DNA of 64,000 nucleotides from Streptomyces sulfonofaciens (GTDB lineage: Bacteria; Actinomycetota; Actinomycetes; Streptomycetales; Streptomycetaceae). The notes below the pieces were generated by a model. That model was not told where the DNA came from. It did no database searches and saw only the letters and a list, made by a program, of their open reading frames with translations. The stretch's first letter is position 1. Every line of letters begins with the position of its first letter. Of the stretch, positions 8,990 to 19,021 are shown in pieces. The translations under genes and the position numbers were made by a program. Where the stretch lies: positions 1-64,000 of the forward strand of contig NZ_BNCD01000022.1 in the NCBI RefSeq assembly GCF_014656295.1, written 5' to 3'.

Positions 8990-10018
8990 CGTGTCCGGGC
9001 CGCAAGAAGGTCGACCCGGCCGAGATCGACACCGGCCTGCTGGCCGGGTCGTGGCGGCGCCTGGTGCTCGCGGCGCCGCACCTGGAGCCGGGCACGGTGG
9101 ACTGGAGGGCGTACACGTTCTGCGTGCTGGAGCAGACGCACCGGATGCTGCGAAGCAAGCAGGTGTTCGCGAAGAACTCCTCGAAGTGGGGCGACCCGCG
9201 GGCGAAGCTGCTGGCCGGTGAGGCGTGGGAGCAGGCCAGGCCGACCGTGCCGGCCTCGCTCGGACTGCCCGGCGAGGCTGGTGAGCACCTGGCGGCGCGG
9301 GCGGTGCTGCTGGACGGCACGTACCGGGAGGTCGCCTCCCGGTTGCCGGACAACGCGCAGATCGTCTTCTGACGATGGCCGGCTGCACTTCGCCGCGCTG
9401 GAGCCGGAGCCCGAACCGGCCTCCCTGTTGGAGCTGCGGGCAGCGGTGAACGCGATGCTGCCCCGCGTGGACCTGCCCGAGGTGCTGCTGGAGGTGTTCT
9501 CCTGGACCGGCGCTGACCAGGCGTTCACCTCGGTCACCGGCGCCGGGCCCCGCCTCAAGGACCTGCACGTCACGATCGCCGCGCTGCTGGTCGCCCACGG
9601 CTGCAACGTCGGCTACACCCCGGTCATCGGCGGGATCGACGCGCTGAAGCACGGGCGGCTGTCCCACGTCGACCAGACCTACCTGCGGCTCGCGACCTAC
9701 CGGGCCGCGAACGCCACCTTGATCGAGCACCAGGCGTCCATCGGCCTCGCGACCGCGTGGGGCGGCGGCCTGGTGGCCTCGGTCGACGGCATGCGGTTCG
9801 TTGTGCCCGTGCCGTCGGTGTACGCGCGGCCGAACCCGAAGTACTTCGGCCGCCGGGGCGGCGCCACCTGGCTCAACATGATCAATGACCAGGCCTCCGG
9901 GCTCGGTGGGAAGGTGGTGGCCGGCACGCCGCGTGACTCCCTGTACGTGCTGGACGTCCTCTACGACCGCGACGGCGGCCGCCGTCCGGAGATGATCGTC
10001 ACGGACACCGCCTCGTAT
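8990..10018 (+). pseudogene. Tn3-family transposase, fragment 1 of 3 (middle part)
   Basis: The plus strand reads KKVDPAEIDTG, GTVDWRAYTFCVLEQ and WGDPRAKLL, then, after a frameshift around 9365-9372, a long stretch ending RRPEMIVTDTASY. This matches the central part of Tn3-type TnpA and includes an aspartate of the DDE site in VTDTASY. The N-terminal third is absent. It stops at 10018 inside the catalytic region because a 4.7-kb element is inserted; the missing continuation SDIVFGLL resumes at 14688. Confidence 0.88.
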
Positions 10019-10026
10019 TTAGTTAC

Positions 10027-10033
10027 ATGGACA
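10027..10033 (+). repeat. Left inverted end of E1
   Basis: ATGGACA, 8 bases inside the left junction; the inverted partner TGTCCAC is at 14675-14681, 6 bases inside the right junction. The TGGACA core is shared exactly. Confidence 0.5.
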
Positions 10034-10101
10034 CCTCGTCCCTCGTTGAGGGTCGGGGGCGGTCGGCCTGGCCGTCGAGTGCGACAGCGGCGGAGGGTTC
10101 C

Positions 10102-11253
10102 ATGCGGGTACGCGAGAGCCAGGAGAGCGGGTCACTGCGCGTCGAGTTGCTCGACGACGGGGGTCAGCCGGTCGAGGCAGTCTGCGGCTTCCTGCGGTTC
10201 CTCGCGGCTCGGGACTGCTCGCCGAACACGCTGGTCTCCTATGCCTACGACCTGCGGCACCTGCGGCTCTTCTTCGCTGGTAGCGGTCTGACCTGGGAGC
10301 GCTTCGGACCGCCGGACTCGATCGCGCTGCTGGATTACCTGCGGTCGGTGCCGTCCCGGCGTCCGCGGCGGCGGATGACCCTGTCGGTGGTGACCGTGGA
10401 CGCGGAGGGCCCGGCGACCAAGCTGGCGGCGAGCACGGTGAATCGAATCCTGGCGGCGGTGTCCTCGTTCTACGAGTACGCGATCCTGTCCGGCCTGGTG
10501 GAGCGGGCCAACCCCTTGGAGAAGCGACTGGACCCGGCGCTCGGCCGGGTCTCGGAGCGGCACCGGCCGTTTATGGGCCGGGCCAGCCGCCAGCGACCGG
10601 TCCGCCGGGCGGTGCGCGTCAAGACCGTGCAGCGGGTGCCACGCCCGCTGTCCGATGACCAGGTCCAGGCCCTACTGGCCCAGCTCCGCGGCCTGCGCGA
10701 CAAGGCGATCGTGCTGCTGATGCTGCACGGCGGCCTGCGGCCCGGCGAGGTCCTGGGCCTGCACCTGGACGACTTGGCTTACGGCCGAAGGCGGGTGGTG
10801 GTCCGCCACCGCGACGACCATCCCAAGGGAGCCCGGTCGAAGTCGCGCTACGAACGAGTCGTCGACCTGCACGAGGCCGAGACCCTGGCGACGGTCAGCG
10901 CCTACGTGATGGGAGAGCGTCCCGCCGACGCCGACAGCCGGCTTGTATTCCTGATCGGCGGGCACGGCACCAGGCGGCTGGAGGCGTTGAGCTACGACGG
11001 CCTGGTGCGAATGTTCTCCCGGGCCTGCACCCGGGCCGGGATCCGCGAGCCGTGGATGACCCCGCACGCCCTACGGCATTCTCACGCGACCAGCATGTGG
11101 GAGGGCGGCATGCGGGAACTGACACTGCAGAAGCGACTCGGTCACGCCTCTCCCGAATCGACACGTATCTACACCCGGGTCTCCGACCCGGCCGTCGTCG
11201 CCGACTATCACAAGGCCCTCGACCAACTGGGCCGCGGGGGAGCCAACACGTGA
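10102..11253 (+). CDS. Tyrosine recombinase A of E1 (TnpA-like)
   Basis: About 383 residues. N-terminal SAM-like core-binding domain (FLRFLAARDCSPNTLVSYAYDL), then the catalytic domain with GLRPGEVLGL (Arg), TPHALRHSHATSMW (HxxR), RLGHASPESTRIYTRV (His/Gly and the Tyr nucleophile). All catalytic residues are present, so this protein could be active. ATG at 10102 has GGAGGG a few bases upstream; an earlier in-frame ATG at 10027 lies inside the element end. Its TGA overlaps the GTG of recombinase B (GTGA at 11250), so the two are translationally coupled. Confidence 0.88.
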   Translation: MRVRESQESGSLRVELLDDGGQPVEAVCGFLRFLAARDCSPNTLVSYAYDLRHLRLFFAGSGLTWERFGPPDSIALLDYLRSVPSRRPRRRMTLSVVTVDAEGPATKLAASTVNRILAAVSSFYEYAILSGLVERANPLEKRLDPALGRVSERHRPFMGRASRQRPVRRAVRVKTVQRVPRPLSDDQVQALLAQLRGLRDKAIVLLMLHGGLRPGEVLGLHLDDLAYGRRRVVVRHRDDHPKGARSKSRYERVVDLHEAETLATVSAYVMGERPADADSRLVFLIGGHGTRRLEALSYDGLVRMFSRACTRAGIREPWMTPHALRHSHATSMWEGGMRELTLQKRLGHASPESTRIYTRVSDPAVVADYHKALDQLGRGGANT

Positions 11254-13406
11254 GGGCCGGAGCAGTTTCCACCGCCGCCCAGCTCGCGGTGCCCTCGCAG
11301 CGCGTCTGGCAGCCGGCGAGGCACTGCCCCGAGGCCGAGTACCTCGCGTTCGTGAACAGGCAGGATATCCACCCGGGCTACCGCGGCGCCAAGCTTCGGC
11401 ACTACCGCGCGTTCATCCAACGCTGGCCGAAAATGACCGATTGGTTCGCCGCCCCGCTGGTGGAACGGGTCGGCCGGCTACCCGGAGAACCGCACACGTC
11501 ACCGTCCTTCCCGGTTTCCTTCCGGGCCCGCCCCTACCTGCTGTTCCTCGCTCTGCGTGGGCACATCACGTTCGACTACCCGTGGATGCTGGCTGCCGGG
11601 CAGCTGCGGGTCATCGACCCGGCCGGCGAGATGGGCATCGACCTGGGCACTGGCGCCCTGATCGAGGAGGCCATTGCGCTTGGATACGCCGCAGGCTCGG
11701 CCAGGCAGGCGATGAACTGGACGGTCAGCCGGATCGCCCTGCACGCCAACCTGTCGCGAGCCTCGGAAATCACCGAGGAGCACATCGCCGAGGCACTCGA
11801 AGGCGTCAGGCTGTTCGGCGAACGCGAGGACCTGCACCACTTCTACCCGTCGGCGCAGAGCTACCGCGACAACGCCTCCAAGCAATGGGTGACCCATCTG
11901 CACCAACTGCAGGTCGTGCTGTTCCACCGCGGTCAGGTGGCCGCCCAGCCACGCAAGTTGATGCCTTCGTGGAAGCTGCCGATGGACATGCCGCCGCGCA
12001 TGCTGGCGGTCGCCCAGAAGTGGCTGGCGGCCCGCAAGCTGACTGATGCCCCGTCGACCGTGGACAGGCTGGAGCTCGCGGTGCGGGTGTTCGGCGTCTG
12101 GCTCGGCGAGAACCATCCCGAGATCACCACCTTCGCTGACGTCACCCGGGAGCACTGCCTCGACTGGATCAGCCACATCGCCCAGGCCCCGACGGAGAGG
12201 ACCGGTAAGCCGCTGGGCGTGATGTCGCGCATCCAACGAATCTCCGGGCTCTCCCAGTTCTTCCGGGACACCGCCGTCTGGCAGTACGCCGACGTGCCCG
12301 GGCACACCCTCATCGGCGCGGGCGACGCCCCCAAGTACCCCCAGAAGGTGCCCCGCTTCATTCCCGAGCACGAACTCGACAAGCTGATGCCGGCCATCGA
12401 GGCGCTCGCCTGCCCGTTCCAGCGCGCCGCGCTGCTGGTGGCCCGCTGGTCCGGGGCCCGCCGCACCGAGATCTAGCGTCTGCCGATCGACTGCCTCGAC
12501 CGCTACCCCGACGGCACCCCTCGGCTTCGGCTATCCGGCCGCAAGACCTACCGTGAGCGGGTCGTCCCGCTGCACGAGGACGCCGCAGCGGCCCTGCAGA
12601 CCGTCATCGACCTGCGGCAGGATGCGCCCGAGCGGCCCTTCACCGACGAGCGCACCGGGGAGGAGATCCGCTACCTGTTCATGAGCCACGGCAAGCTGCT
12701 GTCGACCTACTACCTGTTCGAGACGCCAATCCAGGACGCCTGCAAGGCTGTCGGACTGGTCCGCCCGGGCGGCCGCGGCGGCACCGGACGCGGTACCGTC
12801 TCGGCCCACCGATTCCGTCACACGGTCGGTACTCAGCTCGCCGAACGCGGTGCGAAGCTGCACACCATCATGAAGGTGCTCGGGCACACCTCCGTGAGCA
12901 TGGCCCTCGTCTACGCGCAGGTCAGCGACCAGGAAGTGCTGCGCGACTACCGCGCCGTCCTCGGGCCCGGAGCGACGATCGCGGGGCCGGCTGCCGAGGA
13001 ACTCAGAACCGGCGCTCTGCCGGACACCTCGATCGACTGGCTGAGGACGAACTTCTTCAAGACCGAGCTCGAACTCGGCCGATGCCTGCGCCTGCCCGCC
13101 GAGGGCCCGTGCGAGTGCGACCTCTACCTGACCTGCGCCAAGTTCGTCACGACATCTGACTATGCGCCACGGCTACGGACGCGCCGCCGAGTCGAGCAGA
13201 CCCTTGCCCTGGACGCCGCCGAGCGCGGCTGGGACCGCGAGGTCGAACGGCATCGCTGCACCAGCCAGCGCATCGAGAAGCTGCTGGCCGACCTCAACGA
13301 ACCGCTTGACGGCCCCAACGAATCACCGGAAGTCGACCGACTTGAACTCTCGTCGCAGGCCCCGGGCCGCCCCGGCGATCCCAGTCCGCGACGCGGAGCC
13401 CCGTGA
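11250..13406 (+). pseudogene. Tyrosine recombinase B of E1 (TnpB-like), interrupted by an in-frame amber codon
   Basis: The frame from GTG at 11250 to 13406 would give about 718 residues. The first part ends at GARRTEI, with the catalytic Arg, then TAG at 12474-12476; the same frame continues at once with RLPIDCLDRYPDG and keeps HRFRHTVGTQL (HxxR), LGHTSVSMALVYAQV (Gly-His and Tyr) and a Cys-rich tail (CECDLYLTCAKF). The frame is otherwise intact, so a single substitution, for example CAG to TAG, explains it. Without readthrough the product lacks its active-site half. The GTGA overlap with recombinase A is typical of this element family. Confidence 0.85.
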
Positions 13407-13439
13407 CGGTGGATCAAGAAAGAGCGGATACTCCTCCGC

Positions 13440-13895
13440 GTGGCCGTGACAGAGCCGTGCGAAACGGTGGCTCGGCGGCCCGACGACATGGGAAGGATCC
13501 GAGTGATGGTGGGAAGCGAAGCGGTGGGAAGCGATCTGCTCGCCGACGACCAGATCAAACTGCTCCGGCGGGCGCTGGCCGAATGGGGCGGCCCGGCACA
13601 CTGCAGCGATCAACTCGCCGTGGGCATGGGCTTTGCAGACAAGCGCGACATGCTCGACCAGTGCCGCAGGCTGCGACTCGCGCTCACCGACGACCTCCCG
13701 CTCGCCCAAGTCGACTGGGCCCGTGCCCTACTCGCCGCCGAGATCGTGTTCGTCAGCGACCTCATGGGGTCCGGGGGCGAGTGGTCCACCACCACGGGCC
13801 TCAGCGACGAGTCGACGATCCGGACCCTTCGGTCGATCCAGCGGAAACTGGGCAGGACCATCAGGCCGTATTACGGCAAGACTCCGGGCGAATGA
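13440..13895 (+). CDS. Small third gene of E1 (TnpC position), unknown function
   Basis: Up to 151 residues, charged and helical in look (DQIKLLRRALAEWGG, LDQCRRLRLAL, STIRTLRSIQRKLGRTIRPYYG). No catalytic motif is visible. Size and position match the small TnpC accessory protein of Tn554-type elements, but I do not see convincing sequence identity. The start is uncertain: GTG at 13440 gives the longest form, while ATG at 13506 has GGAAGG about 9 bases upstream and may be the true start. Confidence 0.65.
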   Translation: MAVTEPCETVARRPDDMGRIRVMVGSEAVGSDLLADDQIKLLRRALAEWGGPAHCSDQLAVGMGFADKRDMLDQCRRLRLALTDDLPLAQVDWARALLAAEIVFVSDLMGSGGEWSTTTGLSDESTIRTLRSIQRKLGRTIRPYYGKTPGE

Positions 13896-13938
13896 TGCTG
13901 TGGTCTCCAGCCAGCTCGACCGACTTCTCTCGCGCAGG

Positions 13939-14592
13939 TCAGCACTGCCACAGGAAGGCGGCCTGAAGGCAGGGTCCACAAGCGAAGGTGAAAGCTGCCC
14001 CGCCGCCGCCGAAGTTCATGGCCGTGGCATGGTCCGGTCCCTCTTCGAGCTGCGCGACCAGGTCCATCGGGCGAGCGCAGCTCGGGCACCCCGGCGTCTC
14101 GTCATCCTGCAGCCAGTCGGCCTGCCCACCAAGCTGTCCCAGGACACTGCGAAGGTCGTTTCCGCTGCGGCTGCCCCACTCCTCGCGAGCACTGCCGTAG
14201 TCGGAGCCAGGAACGGACACCAAGTTCACGGCGTTGACGGCGCCGAGACGGAGGAGGCCCTCGTCCTCGCCGGGCCCGGTCATCGGTTGCAGCCCTTCGG
14301 CGGGGAACAGGAGGGCCCGGTTGCCGCCGGCCGTCGCGCTCCACTCGTCGCACATACCAGGGTCGTTCTGGCACATGAATATCGCTATGACGTGCCCGGT
14401 TTGCGTGTCGTTTTGATCCATCGGCCGGTCCAGATCGTTCAGGACGACCTGAGCCAGGAACTGCATTGGCCCCTCGCATGTCACGCAAGCGGGCCATGGC
14501 GTCCCCGCCGGAGCCAGTGGCGCTCCGCCAGTGCGGGTGGTCAGTTCCTCGGGATCACCCGGCCCCGCGTACGTCATCAGTGTCGTTGTCAT
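13939..14592 (-). CDS. YwqG/DUF1963-like protein with zinc-ribbon-like cysteines (E1 passenger)
   Basis: About 217 residues. Shows paired cysteine motifs (CVTCEGPMQFLAQV near the N-terminus and CPSCARPMDLVAQL later), MCQNDPGMCDEW in the middle, and a Gly-rich C-terminus with FACGPC and FLWQC. The GPMQFLAQ signature is typical of YwqG-like proteins, whose role is not established. ATG at 14592 is preferred to longer starts. It is the only minus-strand gene inside E1, lying between the recombinases and the right end, so it is most simply a cargo gene. Confidence 0.75.
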   Translation of the reverse strand: MTTTLMTYAGPGDPEELTTRTGGAPLAPAGTPWPACVTCEGPMQFLAQVVLNDLDRPMDQNDTQTGHVIAIFMCQNDPGMCDEWSATAGGNRALLFPAEGLQPMTGPGEDEGLLRLGAVNAVNLVSVPGSDYGSAREEWGSRSGNDLRSVLGQLGGQADWLQDDETPGCPSCARPMDLVAQLEEGPDHATAMNFGGGGAAFTFACGPCLQAAFLWQC

Positions 14593-14674
14593 GGGACCGG
14601 ACCCTACGGCAGCCCACCGACACCCACGCCGATCAGGCGATCGGGCGGCACGCCGAGGGGTGATCAACTTGAAC

Positions 14675-14681
14675 TGTCCAC
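14675..14681 (-). repeat. Right inverted end of E1
   Basis: TGTCCAC, inverted partner of ATGGACA at 10027-10033, next to the junction where transposase codons resume. Confidence 0.5.
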
Positions 14682-14687
14682 ATAAAC

Positions 14688-15146
14688 AGCGACATCGTCT
14701 TCGGCCTGCTTACGCTCGCCGGATTCGCGTACGCGCCGCAGCTCGCCGACCTGCCCCATCAGAAGATGTGGCGCATCGACCGCACAGCCGACTACGGCGC
14801 CTTCCAGGGCGCGGCCCGTGGCCGGGTCGACCTCGCGCGGATCGAGCGGCACTGGGAGGACATCCTGCGGATCATCGGCTCCATTCACACCGGCGCCGTC
14901 CGCGCCTACGACGTGATCCGGATGCTGTCTCGCGACGGGCGACCGACCCCGCTCGGGGACGCGATCGCGCACTACGGGCGGATCGCGAAGACCTTGCACA
15001 TCCTGCGTCTGGCTGACGAGCCCGGCTACCGCCGCCAGATCAAGGTGCAGGCCAACCTCCAGGAAGGCCGGCATGCGCTCGCCCGGAAGATCTTCCACGG
15101 CCGGGCGGGGCATCTGTACCAGCGCTACCAGGATGGGATGGAGGAC
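14688..15146 (+). pseudogene. Tn3-family transposase, fragment 2 of 3
   Basis: Resumes exactly where fragment 1 stopped: SDIVFGLLTLAGF, then QLADLPHQKMWR, HWEDILRIIGSIHTG, LGDAIAHYGRIAKTLH, and RHALARKIFHGRAGHLYQRY-QDGMED. The frame is intact over this part. It breaks at GAGGAC (15141-15146), after which sequence of the second element begins; the next transposase codons (QIGALGLVLN) appear at 19646. Confidence 0.9.
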
Positions 15147-15153
15147 CTGTTGA

Positions 15154-15161
15154 CCGAACTA
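15154..15161 (+). repeat. Left inverted end of E2
   Basis: CCGAACTA, with exact inverted partner TAGTTCGG at 19631-19638; both lie 7 bases inside the respective junctions. Confidence 0.55.
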
Positions 15162-15316
15162 CCGGGGGTGTGAGCCGACGAGCCCTCGGAGATCGACGCA
15201 CGGTGACGGGACCTGGCACCAGGCCGGTCAGCTTGCCCCGAAGCCGTGCCATGCCACCTTCCTGATGTGCTGTCATCACGAGCTGTTGGAGGCCACAGCA
15301 GCTCGTGGAGGCTCAG

Positions 15317-16568
15317 GTGCAAGAGGGCATGCAGTTACGGGACGTCACGGCGCTCATGGTGCCGAGGGTCGGCCGGGTGGAGGAGACCGGCGATCCGTCG
15401 CTGCCGTACCGGCTGCTCGACCGGGACGGGATCGAGGTGGCGGCGGTCAGCCAGTTCCTGCTCGACATGCTCGCCGACGACGACAGCCCGGCCTCGCTCC
15501 GGTCGTACGCGTACGAGCTGCTGGCCTGGTTCCGGTTCCTGTGGGCTGTCGACGTGCCGTGGGACCGGATCGGCCGAGCGGAGGCCCGAGACTTCGCACT
15601 GTGGCTGAAGATGGTCAAAAAGCCGCCGCGGCCCCGGCGGCCGGACGCCCCGGCGCCCGGGTCGGTCAACCCGGTGACTGGCAAGCGGTACGCGGGCGAG
15701 AACTACGCGGCACGCACCCGGAAGCACGCGCGGGCGGTCGTCCGCAGCTTCTACGAGTACCACCGCGACATGCACGGACGGCCGCTGCTCAACCCGTTCC
15801 CCGAAGACCAAGCGCGCCGAGGACGAGCACCTCAACGCCCACCACAACCCGACGCACGCCTTCAAACGCCCTGCCCGCCGGGCCCCCTACCAGCCGAAGG
15901 AACCCCGGCGAACCCCGCGCGGCATCCCCGACCAGGCATTCAACGAACTGTTCGCAGCCCTGCCCTCGCACCGCGACCGCGCGCTGGTCGCCTTCTACAT
16001 CTCGGCTGGCCCGCGCGCCTCGGAACTCCTCGGCGTCAGCCGCGATCGGGTCAGCCCCGGTGACCAGACGATCGGCGTCATCCGCAAGGGCTCCCGGGCC
16101 CTGCAATGGATCCCCGCCTCCAGCGACGCGTTCGTATGGCTGCGGCTCTACCAACAGCAGATCCGCCCGCAGGCCATCGACGGGCCGGAGGAACCACTGT
16201 GGTGGACTCTTCGGCGCCCGATCAGGCCGCTAAGCTACGACGCGGCCCGCATGGTGTTCACCCGGGCCAACGAGACCCTGGGAGCGAACTGGACCCTGCA
16301 TGACCTGCGGCACAGCGCGGCCAAACGCATGGTGCGCGACCCCAAGCTCTCGCTCACCGACGTCCAATGGGTCCTTGGCCATCTCCACATCAGCACCACC
16401 GAGCAGTACCTCGAACCCGCCGAGGACGAGGTCGTCACGCACATGCTGGCCCACCACGCCCGGCAGGCTGCGGAGCCCGTCAAGCCGGTGATGCCCGCCC
16501 CGGGCTACCGTTCCGAGGTTCTCCAGACGCTGCTCGGCCCTGCCGCCCTCGGTGGAGGCCCGGCATGA
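15317..16568 (+). pseudogene. Tyrosine recombinase A of E2, frameshifted
   Basis: GTG at 15317 (GGAGG 5 bases upstream) opens a frame with the N-terminal core-binding domain (SQFLLDMLADDDSPASLRSY, FYEYHRDMHGRPLLNPFP). Near 15800 homology moves to another frame, which carries GPRASELLGVS (Arg), TLHDLRHSAAKRM (HxxR), WVLGHLHISTTEQYL (Gly-His and Tyr). A one-base indel thus splits DNA-binding from catalytic half. A TTA leucine codon at 15335-15337 would make it bldA-dependent. The final TGA overlaps an ATG at 16565, as in E1. Confidence 0.82.
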
Positions 16569-18999
16569 CCACCGCGACCGTGACTGCCCGGCCCTCCGCC
16601 CCCGTCCGTCACGCCCTTTGCCTCCCGGCCAGGAGGAACGCGAAGCGCCGGAGACTTGGTGGCAGACGGAAGAGCCGCGCGAGCAGGTGCTGGAGCGCAC
16701 ACTCGCGCTGCCGTTCACCGCGGACAGCGACGCCAATCAGCGCTCACGGCAGCGCGGCCTCGTCAAGCTGCTGGACTGGCTGGAAGACCAGCCCGGCCGC
16801 ACCTGGCAGGAGCGCTGGGTGGCCAGCGGAGCTGAGGAGGCCGGCCGAGAGTGGACGCGGTTGCCGGTGCAGTGGCTCGCCGAGCACCAGCGGGCACGCA
16901 AGTACGACCGCGCCGATCTGCGCTGCGGCGTGATCCCGCTGCTGGGCGGACAAGTCGTACGCCCCGCCTACCGATGGCTGCTGCGGCAGCGCCCCTCGCA
17001 ACTGCTGGCGCACATCCGCAGCGTCACCGATCCCGACGGTTTCGTGGCGCTCAAGGACCAGTACGCGGCCACCGGCCACGCGGGAGCCAACGACTGCAAC
17101 AACGCTCTCAACCGCGTCACCTGGATCGTGGCCTCCAAGGGCGGGAGCGTTCACGACGTCACCATCGGCGACTGCGTCGAGTTACAGCACGCCATCGGCG
17201 AGCACCAGAGCAACGGCTACCACGGCAAGCACCTCTTCTACGCGCTCCTCGCGGGCCTCGGTGTCTTCGGCCCCGAGGCCCCGGCACGGCTGAAGACGGT
17301 GATGCTGCCGGGGCAGCTGACACCGGCGGCCCTGGTCGACCGGCAGGGCATCACCTGCACCGCGATACGCGACCTCCTGGTCGACTACCTCACCGAACGC
17401 GCGGTGGACGTCGACTACACCACGCTGGAGGACATGGCCCGCACCCTGGCCGGACTGTTCTGGCGCGACCTGGAGAAACACCAGCCGGGCATCGACTCGC
17501 TGCGGCTGGACGCCGACGCTGTCACCGCCTGGCGGGAGCGCGTCCGCATGGTCCGTGACCGGCACGGCACTCCCATCCGGCCGCGGGTCAACGCACACAC
17601 CGTGTTCAGCTGGGTCCGCACGTTCTACCAGGACCTCGCCCGCTGGGCCGCCGACGAGCCGACACGCTGGGGCCCGTGGGTCGCACCCTGCCCGGTCCGC
17701 GACAGCGACACCGATCACAGTAAGAACCGCGCCCGCGGCAAAGCGGCCATGGACCAGCGCACCCGCACTCTGCTGCCCGCGCTCCCGGCCCTGGTCAAAG
17801 CAGTCGAGCGCCAGCTCAAGGACGTCCAGACCTGTCTCGCCACCGGGCGGGAGACCCCGGCCGGAGCCCCGTTCACCACTCCGGCGGGCGAGACTCTCCT
17901 GCGCCGGGCAGGGATGTCCTCCCGCGTCTACGCCGACGACCCAGCCACCGGCCAGCGCCGGGACCTGACCGTGGAAGAGGAACGCGCCTTCTGGGCCTGG
18001 GCCATCGTCGAGGTCCTTCGCCACATCGGCATGCGCATCAAGGAAGCACTCGAACTCACCCACCACAGCTTCGTCGCCTACCAGATGCCCACCACCGGCG
18101 AGATCGTGCCGATGCTCCAGGTCGCCCCGTCCAAGCTCGACCAGGAGCGGCTGCTGCTGGTCTCACCAGAGCTCGGCGAGGTGCTCACTGCGATCATTCA
18201 TCGCGTCCGGCGCGGGCAGCAGGCCATGCCCCTGGTCTCCGCCTACGACAGTTTGGAACGACTCTGGAGTGCACCGATGCCGTTCCTCTTCCAGCGCCGC
18301 TGCGGCCCGGAGGACCGGGCCATTCCGCGCAACTACATCTACACCTGCCTCAACGACGCCCTCGCCGCGAGCGGGCTGACCGGGCCCGGCAACGAGCAGC
18401 TGCGATACACGCCCCGCGACTTCCGAAGAATCTTCGTGACCGACGCCCTCGACTCCGGCCTGCCCCCGCACGTCGCCGCCCGCATCTGCGGCCACCGGAC
18501 GGTCGACACGACCCTCGGCTATGCCGCGATCTACCCCGAGGACGTCATCAACCACCACCGGTCCTTCATCGCCCGCCGCCGGGCGCTGCGACCTGAAGAG
18601 GAGTACCGCGAGCCCACCGCCCAGGAGTGGCAGGACTTCCTCGCCCACTTCGAGCTGCGGAAGGTCGCCCTCGGCGTCTGCGCCCGCGACTTCGGCACCC
18701 CCTGTGTCCATGAACACGCCTGCATTCGCTGCCCTGTTCTGCGGCCCGATCCCGAGCAGATGCCCCGCTTGGAGGAGATCCACGCGAACCTGATCGACCG
18801 GCTCCAGGAGGCCAAGGAACAGGGATGGCTCGGCGAGGTCGCCGCGATCGAGGCCAGCCTGGCCGCCGCCGAGCAGAAGCTCGCCGCCATGCGCGACCTC
18901 GCGGCCCGGCATACCACCATCCACCTGGGCATGCCCGATCTCCGTGGCGCCGTCGCGCGCATCGACTCCGAGCAGCGAAACGAAGATGCGAAGGGGTAG
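16552..18999 (+). CDS. Tyrosine recombinase B of E2 (TnpB-like)
   Basis: Up to 815 residues. Long N-terminal DNA-binding part, then a catalytic domain with HIGMRIKEALEL (Arg), TPRDFRRIFVTD (the HxxR position, with Arg in place of the first His), ICGHRTVDTTLGYAAIY (Gly-His and Tyr) and a Cys-rich tail (CARDFGTPCVHEHACIRCPV), so it may be active. The start is problematic: the frame opens with GTG at 16552, but ATG at 16565 (ATGA overlap with recombinase A, as expected for the family) is in another frame that would need a shift near 16620. Either translation starts at 16552 or the gene is 5' frameshifted. A TTA codon lies at 17182-17184. Confidence 0.8.
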   Translation: MEARHDHRDRDCPALRPRPSRPLPPGQEEREAPETWWQTEEPREQVLERTLALPFTADSDANQRSRQRGLVKLLDWLEDQPGRTWQERWVASGAEEAGREWTRLPVQWLAEHQRARKYDRADLRCGVIPLLGGQVVRPAYRWLLRQRPSQLLAHIRSVTDPDGFVALKDQYAATGHAGANDCNNALNRVTWIVASKGGSVHDVTIGDCVELQHAIGEHQSNGYHGKHLFYALLAGLGVFGPEAPARLKTVMLPGQLTPAALVDRQGITCTAIRDLLVDYLTERAVDVDYTTLEDMARTLAGLFWRDLEKHQPGIDSLRLDADAVTAWRERVRMVRDRHGTPIRPRVNAHTVFSWVRTFYQDLARWAADEPTRWGPWVAPCPVRDSDTDHSKNRARGKAAMDQRTRTLLPALPALVKAVERQLKDVQTCLATGRETPAGAPFTTPAGETLLRRAGMSSRVYADDPATGQRRDLTVEEERAFWAWAIVEVLRHIGMRIKEALELTHHSFVAYQMPTTGEIVPMLQVAPSKLDQERLLLVSPELGEVLTAIIHRVRRGQQAMPLVSAYDSLERLWSAPMPFLFQRRCGPEDRAIPRNYIYTCLNDALAASGLTGPGNEQLRYTPRDFRRIFVTDALDSGLPPHVAARICGHRTVDTTLGYAAIYPEDVINHHRSFIARRRALRPEEEYREPTAQEWQDFLAHFELRKVALGVCARDFGTPCVHEHACIRCPVLRPDPEQMPRLEEIHANLIDRLQEAKEQGWLGEVAAIEASLAAAEQKLAAMRDLAARHTTIHLGMPDLRGAVARIDSEQRNEDAKG

Positions 19000-19021
19000 T
19001 CGTGAGCACTACAACGAGGGG

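Larger units (their letters stand above)
10019..14687 (+). mobile_element. Tn554-like tyrosine-recombinase element E1, inserted in the Tn3 transposase
   Basis: The boundaries follow from the host gene: transposase codons end TDTASY at 10018 and resume SDIVFG at 14688. The element carries two large tyrosine recombinases in overlapping frames, a small third gene, and a minus-strand passenger with zinc-ribbon-like cysteines. This parallels tnpA-tnpB-tnpC of Tn554 and the recombinase-in-trio elements. Short inverted ends, ATGGACA (10027-10033) and TGTCCAC (14675-14681), support the limits. The second recombinase has an in-frame stop, so E1 is probably immobile now. Confidence 0.82.
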
